This document shows, in pieces, positions 27,108 to 35,667 of a DNA stretch of 64,000 nt. The stretch's first letter is position 1, and every line of letters starts with the position of its first letter. The stretch covers positions 1,054,001-1,118,000 of the forward strand of contig NZ_RJTX01000001.1 of NCBI RefSeq assembly GCF_003729955.1. The letters are read 5' to 3'. Both the position numbers and the translations under genes were made by a program. The DNA is from Chryseobacterium daecheongense. Its GTDB lineage: Bacteria > Bacteroidota > Bacteroidia > Flavobacteriales > Weeksellaceae. The notes beneath the pieces are model-generated. The model saw only the letters and a program-made list of their open reading frames with translations, was not told the DNA's origin and searched no databases.

Positions 27108-30100
27108 TTAAAAAGTATAATTCACACTTACCCCGAATATTCTTCCGCTATAGGCACGGAACAGGATCTTATCAATATTTTTATCGTACTTATCTGTAGC
27201 CCCGGGCAACAGTTCCCACATTTCTCTCTCCGTTTCTGAAGTACCGCCTTTTGACACAGAATAGGAATTGTAGTTGTTATAATATTCTTTTACTCTGTTG
27301 AAAATATTTCTGATATTGAACTTCACTTCCATATTTTTATTTCTCAGAAATTTATAGGCAATCTGTGCATCAGCAACAGCATACGGTCTTTGTATTTCTT
27401 CCCCGTTGTAGGCATATCCTACTGTGATGTACTGGTCTCCTTTTGCATTGTATAAAAAACTCATTCCTAATCTTTCCCCATCATACATCAATCCCAAGTT
27501 ATAAGCATACGGAGTTTGACCGTACAGAGGTCTTTCTACTTCATAGGTAGCGTCCTGATCTGTTGTTTTTGCCTTATCTTTAAAGGCAATCACTTTCGTA
27601 TTATTGTAAGTGAAATTTCCGTTGATGAACAATTTTTCCAGAAAAGAATTTGAGGCCATAAAACCCAGGTTTTTTCTAACCTCTACTTCAAATCCTTTTA
27701 ATTTTGCATTTTTAGAATTTCCGTTATAAAGATGTAAGTTGCCTTCGTTGGAAATGTATCCTTCCCTTTCAATCGGGTGATCGATATTCTTATAATAGAG
27801 CCCTGCAGAAAATATTTCCCCCAATCCCGGAAACCACTCAAATTTGAAATCATAATTATCCACTATTGATGATACCATTTCCGTATTATGGATCAAACCG
27901 TTAGCAATGGGATCGAAATAAGGCAATCCTGTTCTTTCATTAAACTGGGGGCGAATTGCCATTCTGTTATATGCTAATCTCACATTAATTTTATTCGTCG
28001 GACTATAGGTAAAGTTGGCAGAAGGCATCCATTGCCATGGTTTATCTTCAATTGGCGTTTTGTATACATTCTGAGGATCACTTGGATCAAGCTGTTGAGA
28101 AATTAAATCATACTTAAAATATTCTGCTCTTACTCCCCACACCAGCCTGAATTTGTTTTTCCAACGGTTATCAAACATTACATATACAGCATGCTGATTA
28201 ACTTCTCCTTCATATTTCTCGTTATTATAAAGGGGTCTTGTCTGCCATCCTATTCCACCCGGCACATAATGAGAACCGTCAAACCAGTCGGAAAGCGCAC
28301 CATTCATCTCCAGAATATTACTTCCAGTTACTACCTCATCTACTCTTAAAAGAAATTTTTGCTGCATATTGGTATTGCTCTTTGACACACCTGCATATCC
28401 AATCTTTATGTCGTTTTTAAAATTTCCTGTATCTATATGCCATTTGAAGGAGGCTCCATAATTGTAATCTGTTTCTCTGTTTTCGATATAGCCCCTCGCA
28501 AAATCACTTGAGGAATTATTGACCAAATGATACGTCATAATCTCATTTCCTACAAAATAATAGAATGTCGGATGCATTGTATAATCCTTGGTATCGGAAG
28601 AAACCCCTGTTCTTGCGGCAAACCAATCTATATCCACATTTCCTATTTTATGGTTTCCCTCCAGCTTATTTTGCAAAAGGGTCTGATAAATCGGATAGTC
28701 CACATTATCCGTATAAGGTCTGTCTAAAGATTTGATTTGTTCCGGATCGTTGTTGGGAATAATTCCGTTATAGAAATAATTGTAGGATAGTTCTGCATTG
28801 CCCGGTAATCCGCTTCCTCCTGTATATTCATTCCAGCCAGTGATTCGGGTAAGGGTATTGTCATAAATATGGGTATACGAGTTACGAAAGGAGATTCTGT
28901 TTTTGCCAAGCTGTAAACCAAAATTCAACATTCCCGCAAGAGTGGAATTATACGTGTAGGAAGCACCTTTATTTTTGAAATTATAGAAATTAACGGGAGC
29001 TACACCCGCCGTCTGCCAATTATTGACAAACTCTGTTGTATCCAGCCAGTTTCCTCTTCCGGTATGATCTATTTCCAGCTTATTCTGTTCGTTTCTCATG
29101 GTAATTGCTCCCGCAAATCCCCATTTGTTGTTGTTTTTAAAACGATAGGTTCTTCCTAATGCCAACTGGATATTAGAACCTAAGTCTGCCTTAGTCCCGT
29201 AGGTCGTAAAATTATCATTCGTAAATCTTTTGGACTGTTCGAAAAACACAGGATTCGTCCAGTTCATCGCCTGCAGTCCTTTAGGGAAATCCCTGGTTCC
29301 GTCGTCATATCCGAAATAATCATATTTTCCGCGTTCACGGGTCAGAAATTCTTTGAAGGTTGACTGGTCATTATAGGATGTTCCTACACTTACCGTTGTA
29401 AAATTTTCATTAGGAATATCTTTTGTCTTTACTTCTACATAACCTCCCGCAAAACTGGCATTCATATCCGGCGTTGCCGTTTTGCTTACAATCACACTTT
29501 CTACCATTGCCGTAGGAATAATATCAAAGGAGAAATTCTGATTGTAAGCTTCCGTGCTTGGAAGATTAATCCCGTCCATTGCAGCCGTATTCCAGCGTTC
29601 ACCCATTGAACGGACTACTACATATTTATTATCAATTGTTGTAATCCCTGTTACTCTTTTCAAAGTACCCCCCACATCATTATCCGGGGTTTTGGAGATT
29701 TGTTCAGCGGAGATTCCGTCACTCATCTGTGCCGCCTTTTTCTGTTGAGCCAATAATCCGGCCTGAGTATCTGCTTTGCGCACCCCGGTAATTACCACTT
29801 CTTTTATATTGGCTATTTTATCCTGAGCAGGTTTCATGGCAAATGAAACTGTATTGGTTTCATTATTCATTACCGATAATTTTTCTACCCGCAGTGTACT
29901 GTATTTTTCAGCTTTCACCGTAAGGGTATATATTCCTGAAGGTAAACTGACGGTAAAATCACCATTATTATCCGTTACAACAGTTTGATTCGCTATACTG
30001 ATTTCGGCTCCCACTACAGGATTTCCAACTTCATCTACAATTTTCCCGGTAATCCTCCCATTTCCTGATACAGAAACTGTTGTACCGTCATATTTTATTG

Positions 30101-30392
30101 AAATAAGATCTCCACGAAGGCGAAATATCACAGGCAATCCGTTAGTAATATCTTTCAGACAATTATTTATTGATACATTTTCGCATTTCACTGTTTTTAT
30201 TTTGAGCTGTTTGATATCTGCTTTTGAGTAAGCCAGCCGCATTCCCCTTTTTCCTGCAAATTCTTCCAGGACCTCAATCAACGGCTTGTTGGCAGGAGCT
30301 GAAAAAGACACCTTCTGTACCAAATCCTGTGCTTCTGCTGTTACCGTAAAAAATATTGCCGCGACTGTAAGACCACATTTCAAGCTTTTCAT
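27108..30392 (-). CDS. TonB-dependent outer-membrane receptor with STN signalling domain
   Basis: A 1094-residue receptor. A signal peptide (LTVAAIFFTVTAEAQ) is followed by an STN/secretin-like domain (about residues 30-90, with VLEEFAGKRGMRLAYSKADI), a carboxypeptidase-regulatory beta-sandwich (~112-195, ITGKIVDEVGNPVVGAEISI), a plug (~215-320, ending with FAGGYVEVKTKDIPNENF) and a long beta-barrel that ends in VSVNYTF with the expected terminal Phe. STN receptors pass a ligand signal to a FecR-type anti-sigma factor, and exactly such a gene lies 52 bp upstream, with a divergent ECF sigma gene beyond it. The substrate cannot be read from the sequence; the barrel resembles Bacteroidota peptide/protein or siderophore receptors more than a classic SusC, and no SusD gene is present. 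Confidence 0.9.
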   Translation of the reverse strand: MKSLKCGLTVAAIFFTVTAEAQDLVQKVSFSAPANKPLIEVLEEFAGKRGMRLAYSKADIKQLKIKTVKCENVSINNCLKDITNGLPVIFRLRGDLISIKYDGTTVSVSGNGRITGKIVDEVGNPVVGAEISIANQTVVTDNNGDFTVSLPSGIYTLTVKAEKYSTLRVEKLSVMNNETNTVSFAMKPAQDKIANIKEVVITGVRKADTQAGLLAQQKKAAQMSDGISAEQISKTPDNDVGGTLKRVTGITTIDNKYVVVRSMGERWNTAAMDGINLPSTEAYNQNFSFDIIPTAMVESVIVSKTATPDMNASFAGGYVEVKTKDIPNENFTTVSVGTSYNDQSTFKEFLTRERGKYDYFGYDDGTRDFPKGLQAMNWTNPVFFEQSKRFTNDNFTTYGTKADLGSNIQLALGRTYRFKNNNKWGFAGAITMRNEQNKLEIDHTGRGNWLDTTEFVNNWQTAGVAPVNFYNFKNKGASYTYNSTLAGMLNFGLQLGKNRISFRNSYTHIYDNTLTRITGWNEYTGGSGLPGNAELSYNYFYNGIIPNNDPEQIKSLDRPYTDNVDYPIYQTLLQNKLEGNHKIGNVDIDWFAARTGVSSDTKDYTMHPTFYYFVGNEIMTYHLVNNSSSDFARGYIENRETDYNYGASFKWHIDTGNFKNDIKIGYAGVSKSNTNMQQKFLLRVDEVVTGSNILEMNGALSDWFDGSHYVPGGIGWQTRPLYNNEKYEGEVNQHAVYVMFDNRWKNKFRLVWGVRAEYFKYDLISQQLDPSDPQNVYKTPIEDKPWQWMPSANFTYSPTNKINVRLAYNRMAIRPQFNERTGLPYFDPIANGLIHNTEMVSSIVDNYDFKFEWFPGLGEIFSAGLYYKNIDHPIEREGYISNEGNLHLYNGNSKNAKLKGFEVEVRKNLGFMASNSFLEKLFINGNFTYNNTKVIAFKDKAKTTDQDATYEVERPLYGQTPYAYNLGLMYDGERLGMSFLYNAKGDQYITVGYAYNGEEIQRPYAVADAQIAYKFLRNKNMEVKFNIRNIFNRVKEYYNNYNSYSVSKGGTSETEREMWELLPGATDKYDKNIDKILFRAYSGRIFGVSVNYTF

Positions 30393-30444
30393 ATTTTCCC
30401 CTAATGATTATTTGTTTTGATTTGATTTGTATTATGTTGAGTTT

Positions 30445-31392
30445 TTATTTTTTCAGTGTGTACGTATGATTTTCCTTCTGTACTTCCAATCCCAATATAA
30501 ATGCGAGTGATTCTATATTTTCATCGGCACTTCCCCCCGTAAAGTCAGCTGTAATCTTTTTTTCAGCAGCTTCTTCCGGATATAAGATTTTAATTTCATA
30601 GTTTTTTTGAAGAACTTCGGCCACTTCTTTCAGCGCTACATCATTAAAGCTTAAAGACAGTAGTTCAGGAATCTGCTTTCCGGATTTCTTTTTTGTAGTA
30701 AATGCAATAATTGCTGCTGTACGTTCCAATCCGAAGTTGGTCCAGGTCTGATGAGGGGTAAGGTAAGAAACCGGAGTTCCTGCAGAAGATACGGCCACCT
30801 TACCTTCATAAAGATCAACTGTTTTATTCATCCCTGACTGTGAGATTTTAAAAACAGTTCCCAATACTTTGGTACTGAATCCTTCCGCCTGTACAATAAA
30901 AGGGTGTGTTTTAGATTTAGCCACGGAAAAGACTGCATCACCTTTTAACCTTACGATCCGGGTTTCAGCAGGAAATGATTTTTCTACTGTAAGCTCGGCA
31001 CCCGGTAATAAGGTTATTAAAGAGCCATCGGCAAGATGAACTTTTCTGTTTCCGGATGTTGCACTGTAGACATCAGGTTTATAAAAAGTATAGTACGTAA
31101 ACATACCTCCTAATGATATAAGCAATATGATAACTGCAGCAACTTTATAGAGTCGGCTTCTAAATCCGTATATATGATTCTTTTTTACTGTTGTCACAAA
31201 GTAAGGTTCCAAAGTCAGTAAAACTCTTTCCTGAGATTCTTTCATATGGATTCTGTCCAGATCTTTTTCAATATACATCTGCCATTCCTCTAAAACCCGA
31301 GTTTCTTTTTTTGAAATTTTTTCACCGGAAATTTCTCTTTGCCAAAGCTTGAAAACAAAAGCTTCAATATTTTTATATTTTATACTTTTCAT
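30445..31392 (-). CDS. FecR-family anti-sigma factor
   Basis: 315 residues from ATG 31392 (MKSIKYKNIEAFVFKLWQ). It has an N-terminal cytoplasmic sigma-binding region, one membrane segment near residues 84-106 (LYKVAAVIILLISLGGMFTY) and a periplasmic FecR domain (SGNRKVHLADGSLITLLPGA; FIVQAEGFSTKVLGTVFKIS), ending in a DUF4974-like STN-contacting tail (LKEVAEVLQKNYEIKILYP). It lies directly before the STN-type receptor gene and is divergent from the ECF sigma gene 248 bp away. By family knowledge it holds the sigma factor until the receptor is loaded. Confidence 0.9.
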   Translation of the reverse strand: MKSIKYKNIEAFVFKLWQREISGEKISKKETRVLEEWQMYIEKDLDRIHMKESQERVLLTLEPYFVTTVKKNHIYGFRSRLYKVAAVIILLISLGGMFTYYTFYKPDVYSATSGNRKVHLADGSLITLLPGAELTVEKSFPAETRIVRLKGDAVFSVAKSKTHPFIVQAEGFSTKVLGTVFKISQSGMNKTVDLYEGKVAVSSAGTPVSYLTPHQTWTNFGLERTAAIIAFTTKKKSGKQIPELLSLSFNDVALKEVAEVLQKNYEIKILYPEEAAEKKITADFTGGSADENIESLAFILGLEVQKENHTYTLKK

Positions 31393-31605
31393 AAAGTATC
31401 CTAATTGTAAGTTTATCAATACTACTATCTATAAGACTGTGAAAATGAAAAACTTCCCCGGGCTTTTATTAAAGTTCCGTTCATATTAAAAAGCTTTGAC
31501 TCCTGTTTTCTATCGGATAGGATGACTTATTAACATTTTCATCTCATTTCCATGAATATTTTTCAGAAATATTTAATCTTGCCTTAGCTAAAGTTCACAA
31601 AAAGT

Positions 31606-31613
31606 TAATTTTG
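31606..31613 (+). promoter_or_regulatory. TAATTTTG, candidate -7 box of the ECF sigma gene
   Basis: Matches the Bacteroidota TAnnTTTG box 27 bp before the start codon at 31641. A second TAATTTTG at 31621-31628 is closer to the ATG. No clear TTTG -33 element is seen. Confidence 0.4.
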
Positions 31614-31640
31614 CTTTAAGTAATTTTGCGGTACCAAATC

Positions 31641-32264
31641 ATGAATTACACAGATCACACATTATTGAAAAAAATAAAATCAGGGGACCGTCCTGCTTTT
31701 ATGATATTGTATGAGCGTTACTGGGACAAGCTTTACAGCTTTGTTTTTGTGAGAACTAGAGATAAAGAGATTTCAGAAGAGCTGTTGCAGAATCTTTGGG
31801 TGAAAATTTTAGAGCGTCCAGATATGATACAAACCGATGAATCGGAAAGTGCAAAAGGTTATCTATTGCGCTATCTTCATTACCGTGTGATCGATTATTA
31901 TAATAGTTCCAAAAAAATACCATCTATGGTAAGTATCGAAGAGTTTGATTTCCCTGAATCGGAAATAACTGATACCGAGTATTTTGAAATTCTTGAGAAT
32001 AATGAAATATCCACTTTATTTGCCATGATCGATCAGGTTGTTTCCCAGCTTCCTTCCCTGGAACAAAAAGTGTATGATATGAGAATACGCAAAAATATGT
32101 CTGTTCCTGAAACAGCAAAAGTTTTAGGTCTAAGTAACAAAACCGTAAGCAATAAGCTCAGCAAAACTTTAAGTGAAATAAGAGAGCAATTGAGTCCGGA
32201 ATATCAATCTTCAAAAAAAATCATTTCCATATTGCTGCTTATGGAGCTCATGACAAAGTACTAA
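31641..32264 (+). CDS. ECF RNA polymerase sigma factor (FecI-like)
   Basis: 207 residues from ATG 31641 (MNYTDHTLLKKIKSGDRPAF). Region 2 includes FMILYERYWDKLYSFVFVRT and ISEELLQNLWVKILERPD; region 4 includes LPSLEQKVYDMRIRKNMSVP and a helix-turn-helix (ETAKVLGLSNKTVSNKLSKT). This is the ECF layout of Bacteroidota cell-surface signalling. It is divergent from the FecR-type gene, and together they are expected to control the TonB receptor at 27108-30392 and perhaps the lipoprotein after it. Confidence 0.9.
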   Translation: MNYTDHTLLKKIKSGDRPAFMILYERYWDKLYSFVFVRTRDKEISEELLQNLWVKILERPDMIQTDESESAKGYLLRYLHYRVIDYYNSSKKIPSMVSIEEFDFPESEITDTEYFEILENNEISTLFAMIDQVVSQLPSLEQKVYDMRIRKNMSVPETAKVLGLSNKTVSNKLSKTLSEIREQLSPEYQSSKKIISILLLMELMTKY

Positions 32265-32281
32265 CTTCCCAACTTATTCAG

Positions 32282-32289
32282 TACTTTTG
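32282..32289 (+). promoter_or_regulatory. TACTTTTG, candidate -7 box of the DUF1826 gene
   Basis: A TAnnTTTG match 35 bp before ATG 32325, in the gap after the sigma factor stop. The -33 TTTG partner is not evident, so the call is tentative. Confidence 0.4.
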
Positions 32290-32324
32290 CAGAGAATTAA
32301 ACGAGTAAACACTTTACTCAAAAC

Positions 32325-33023
32325 ATGAACAGCAAACTTTTTCATACCGATCAAATAAAAATAGTTTCTACTTTTTCGGAATTGGTTACAACCCCTTTTC
32401 AGGGAAATACCAATGCGCTTTGCTGGCACAGAAGTCTGGATGGAGATTTTAAAGAAATCGTTTCTCAACTCCAACTAAAAGAAGATATCACAGAAGTGTC
32501 ACCCGAAGATCTTTTATCATTACCATTATCTGGAAAGGGTAATAGGGCGAGAGAAATTATATTGAAAGACTTTGAATTATTAACAGATTTCGGAGCTTCC
32601 CCTTCTCTCAATTTGCTTAAATGCTATGAACGGGATGAAGAATTTGATTTTATTTCAACAGATGTATATTCTTACCATGTGGATCGCTCTCCCATTGGTA
32701 CGGATACTTTCTTATGCACTTATCATGGTGCCGCAAGTGACATTATTTCTAATGACCAGGTTGTACAAAAGATTTTAATCCCTGAAATCCGGGAAAAGCT
32801 GAAAGAATTACACCATGGTCCGGAAGATGAATTTGAAGCATTTTTAAAGGAGAACTACTTTGATCTTCATTATCACCCCAAACCCAATGCTGAACCTATC
32901 AATTTAGGACTGGGACATCTTTGGAGACTGGCGGTGGATCATCCGGAACAAAAAGTTTTCCCCTGTGTTCACCGGGCTCCCGTGGAAAAGGAGGGTGAGT
33001 TTAGATTGTTGCTGATTTGCTGA
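32325..33023 (+). CDS. DUF1826 family protein
   Basis: A 232-residue soluble protein. Features are ALCWHRSLDGDFKEIV near the start, DVYSYHVDRSPIGTDTFLCT in the middle, and the conserved end GHLWRLAVDHPEQKVFPCVH followed by RAPVEKEGEFRLLLIC. The conserved His, Asp and Cys residues suggest metal or substrate binding, but no reaction is known to me. It follows the ECF sigma gene by 60 bp on the same strand and has its own candidate promoter box. A broken second copy of its 3' end lies at 39297-39419. Confidence 0.8.
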   Translation: MNSKLFHTDQIKIVSTFSELVTTPFQGNTNALCWHRSLDGDFKEIVSQLQLKEDITEVSPEDLLSLPLSGKGNRAREIILKDFELLTDFGASPSLNLLKCYERDEEFDFISTDVYSYHVDRSPIGTDTFLCTYHGAASDIISNDQVVQKILIPEIREKLKELHHGPEDEFEAFLKENYFDLHYHPKPNAEPINLGLGHLWRLAVDHPEQKVFPCVHRAPVEKEGEFRLLLIC

Positions 33024-33044
33024 TGATTTATAAGCTTTCAGGAC

Positions 33045-33073
33045 AAAAAAAGCACCACTATAAAGTGGCACTT
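33045..33073. terminator. Bidirectional terminator between convergent genes
   Basis: AAAGCACCACT and AGTGGCACTTT form a slightly imperfect stem flanked by A and T runs, between the DUF1826 gene (+) and the first surface-protein gene (-). Confidence 0.65.
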
Positions 33074-33196
33074 TATCCATCTGTGTCATTAGAATACTAT
33101 AAAAATCAGTCTGGTTGTGTAAGATAATTGTTTATTATTCCTGAAACTTGTTTATCCGAAGTGAAAGCCATAAAAAACTTCTTATAGATCTTATGG

Positions 33197-33922
33197 TCAC
33201 AAGTCTCCAAGATAGGTCCAAATTACTTCCTGTTCCTTAATCCTGTGGGTAGAATTACAAGTGTTACTTCCTCCTAGTCCCCAAAACATGTTACCGCTTG
33301 CCTGATTAGCCTGTAAATAGATCATCCCGGATGTTGTTGTAACTCTATCCTGATACCCTGCAGCCCCACGGAAATTATAGCTGAATGCACCCGCAGGAGT
33401 ATACAGCAGCGGACCAAATTCCAATTGAAAATATTGAACAATGCGGACTGTAAATTTATAGAACCCCGCCTTATCGGCTACAATACTTCCGTTAGGGCCC
33501 ATATTGCTGTCTCTTATATCCAGGTTAAAATTTTCTCCTGACAAGCCTGTACAGCTGGTTGTGGTTGTTTTTCGCCCTCGTGAGTATAGTACCGGCTGGT
33601 TGATGGTACCAAGCGACAGCTTATAGTCCATCAGGACTTGCCAGGAGGCTCCATTGTATAGATAAATTAAATCTTTATATACACTGGTACTTCCGCTTCC
33701 TGAATCCGAAAGATTGTAAACCAATAATCCTTTAACCGGATTGACAATGGTACTTACATCAAGGGTCGACGTGAGGGAAACACGAGGTAATAATAACGCT
33801 TTATTGTCAGAAGAAAGCTCCAACAAAGAGGAAGGATGCGGGTTAGCTGTTCCTATTCCCATCTGCCCTTCTATAGCAATCATTGCAAAACTTATGATGA
33901 AACAAATTATTTTTTTTGTCAT
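33197..33922 (-). CDS. Surface/secreted protein, paralogue 3 of 3
   Basis: A 241-residue protein with an N-terminal signal peptide, then the Bacteroidota surface-protein start MGIGTANPHPSSLLELSSDN and ALLLPRVSLTSTLDVSTIVN. A middle segment (VYKDLIYLYNGASWQVL) is shared with the other two copies, and the C terminus is beta-rich with a Cys in NTCNSTHRIKEQEVIWTYLG. No T9SS sorting domain is obvious. Last of three tandem genes with gaps of 15 and 18 bp. Probably a small extracellular or outer-membrane-associated protein, with function unknown. Confidence 0.75.
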   Translation of the reverse strand: MTKKIICFIISFAMIAIEGQMGIGTANPHPSSLLELSSDNKALLLPRVSLTSTLDVSTIVNPVKGLLVYNLSDSGSGSTSVYKDLIYLYNGASWQVLMDYKLSLGTINQPVLYSRGRKTTTTSCTGLSGENFNLDIRDSNMGPNGSIVADKAGFYKFTVRIVQYFQLEFGPLLYTPAGAFSYNFRGAAGYQDRVTTTSGMIYLQANQASGNMFWGLGGSNTCNSTHRIKEQEVIWTYLGDL

Positions 33923-33937
33923 TGTATTAATATTATA

Positions 33938-34672
33938 TTATTGTCCTATATACTGCCAAACAACCAACTGTTCGCCTATCCGATCCTGGGCTGCACAGGT
34001 TCCACCCAAATGCCATTGGAATCCCTCCGAATTCTGTCCCTGCTGTAGATATACAGACCCTGTAAATACAGTGGTTTGCCACTCTCTCGTCGTTGGAGTC
34101 CCATCCCGAAACGCATAATTAAGCAAACCGGGAAGAAGAAACGGACTGTACGCAGATTGTAGCATATATTGCCTAAGGCTTATACTCCAGATATAGTAGC
34201 CTGTTTTATGAGCGAGAATGGATCCGTCGGCATTGATTGTAGTTTTTATATTTTTAAGATTATTTAGCTGGAAATTACCCATAGTACTTCCGGTGCAAGT
34301 TGTGGTGTTGGTACTTTTACTTCCCACTGCAACCAATTCGGGATATAAACTTCCACTGGCGATCTTTCCTTCTTCTACCATTTCATCCCAGCTGCTTCCA
34401 TTAAATTTATACAATTGGCCTTCGTATACTGCACTTTCGCCAGCTCCTGAGGTTTGAGAGGCCAGCACCAGCATTCCTTTAACAGGATTAGGAACCGTCG
34501 TAACATCTGTTCTTGACAACAAAGGAACTCTGGTAATTAATAAGCCTTTGTTTAAGGAAGATAATTCCAGAATGGAAGATTCTGCCGGAGAAACAGTACC
34601 TATACCCACTTGCGATTTCAGGCTTCCATTAAATAAGGAAAGAGCCAGTGCGAAAAAAAATATTTTTTTCAT
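33938..34672 (-). CDS. Surface/secreted protein, paralogue 2 of 3
   Basis: 244 residues from ATG 34672 (MKKIFFFALALSLFNGSLKS), two codons inside the longest frame. A signal peptide is followed by QVGIGTVSPAESSILELSS and LLITRVPLLSRTDVTTVPNP. It shares with its neighbours the YKFNGSSWDEM block, a TGYYIW/YYMFSVRL-type central strand, and the end GGTCAAQDRIGEQLVVWQYI. Same strand and operon as the other two copies. Function unknown; likely cell-surface. Confidence 0.75.
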   Translation of the reverse strand: MKKIFFFALALSLFNGSLKSQVGIGTVSPAESSILELSSLNKGLLITRVPLLSRTDVTTVPNPVKGMLVLASQTSGAGESAVYEGQLYKFNGSSWDEMVEEGKIASGSLYPELVAVGSKSTNTTTCTGSTMGNFQLNNLKNIKTTINADGSILAHKTGYYIWSISLRQYMLQSAYSPFLLPGLLNYAFRDGTPTTREWQTTVFTGSVYLQQGQNSEGFQWHLGGTCAAQDRIGEQLVVWQYIGQ

Positions 34673-34690
34673 ATTCATAATATTTATAGC

Positions 34691-35434
34691 TTATAAAGGA
34701 TTTCCTAAATATTCCCAAATCACTTCCTGCCCCCGAATAAAGTTGGATGAGGTACAGGTATTATTTCCCAGGAACCATTGGAAATCAGGAGTAGTTTGTC
34801 CTTGCATTAAATACACCGTACCCAGTATGGATGCAATCTGGCTTGTATTTCCGTTTCCTCTGTACCTATAAGTATAGGTCACAAGATCCTTAGCACGTAT
34901 GTATGGCCCTAGCTCCAAATCTTGTCCTGAGGCCGGCATCAGTTCTGTAAGCCTTACAGAGAACATATAATATCCATCCTGCGGCGCTGTTAGGGCACCC
35001 CTAGCTGATATGAGAGAGGGATTGCTTCTTTGGTTCAGGTTAAACCAGCCATTGCTAATTCCTACACATCCTTCTTCTGTAGTTTTTCGCCCTACAGCTA
35101 CTATCCTTGGCATATCGGTCGTAAGAAGTTCTTCGCGGGTGGTAAGTGCTTTCCAGCGTATACCATCAAATTTATACAAGGTATCCTTTTGTATGGCAGT
35201 ATTCCCTGATCCGGAATCCTGAGAGGCATATACCATAAGGCCGCTAGCCGGGTTGGGTATCGTTGCTACATCTGTGGTTGAAAGCAGAGGCACCCTAGGT
35301 AAAAGTAATCCTTTATTGGAAGAATTAAGATCCAGTAATGCTGAGGGATGGGGAGTTGTAGTGTTAATACCAACTTGACCCTTTATCACAATTCCCAAAA
35401 GCAAAACAACATAAAAGTGTGGTTTGGTTTTCAT
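34691..35434 (-). CDS. Surface/secreted protein, paralogue 1 of 3
   Basis: A 247-residue protein with signal peptide (FYVVLLLGIVIKG) and the conserved start QVGINTTTPHPSALLDLNSS, then LLLPRVPLLSTTDVATIPNP and YKFDGIRWKAL. The C terminus NTCTSSNFIRGQEVIWEYLG matches the other two paralogues, including the Cys. It is the first gene of the three-gene unit and is divergent from the propeller histidine kinase gene, which suggests that kinase and its regulator control the unit. Confidence 0.75.
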   Translation of the reverse strand: MKTKPHFYVVLLLGIVIKGQVGINTTTPHPSALLDLNSSNKGLLLPRVPLLSTTDVATIPNPASGLMVYASQDSGSGNTAIQKDTLYKFDGIRWKALTTREELLTTDMPRIVAVGRKTTEEGCVGISNGWFNLNQRSNPSLISARGALTAPQDGYYMFSVRLTELMPASGQDLELGPYIRAKDLVTYTYRYRGNGNTSQIASILGTVYLMQGQTTPDFQWFLGNNTCTSSNFIRGQEVIWEYLGNPL

Positions 35435-35535
35435 TATTGTATTAATAGTTATTTATAGTTTTTGAAATAATTGTTGCCGTTAATCCGTTTGTATGTAGCT
35501 TATAGTACTATTTACAATGGTCCAATACTTCTTCA

Positions 35536-35543
35536 CAAATATA
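35536..35543 (-). promoter_or_regulatory. TATATTTG box, candidate -7 for the surface-protein unit
   Basis: On the minus strand CAAATATA reads TATATTTG, a TAnnTTTG match about 100 bp upstream of ATG 35434. No clear -33 TTTG. The same octamer occurs on the plus strand before the kinase gene. Confidence 0.4.
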
Positions 35544-35625
35544 TCTTCTCTTCACAGCTGCAGGAAATAAAAACCATGCGATTTTCTTTAGTACCACATA
35601 GAACTTATTCTATCTTTTTTTAGAA

Positions 35626-35633
35626 TATATTTG
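35626..35633 (+). promoter_or_regulatory. TATATTTG box, candidate -7 for the kinase gene
   Basis: A TAnnTTTG match 34 bp before ATG 35668. The -33 element is not clear. Confidence 0.45.
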
Positions 35634-35667
35634 CAAGAAATCAGAAAAACAGATTAATAACAGGCAT

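Noticed and set aside
27108..30392. SusC of a SusC/SusD polysaccharide locus
   Set aside because: No SusD-like lipoprotein or glycoside hydrolase lies nearby; the STN domain and FecR/ECF genes point to surface signalling.
32904..33089. Minus-strand 61-codon frame over the DUF1826 3' end
   Set aside because: Antisense to a conserved coding end and overlaps the terminator hairpin.
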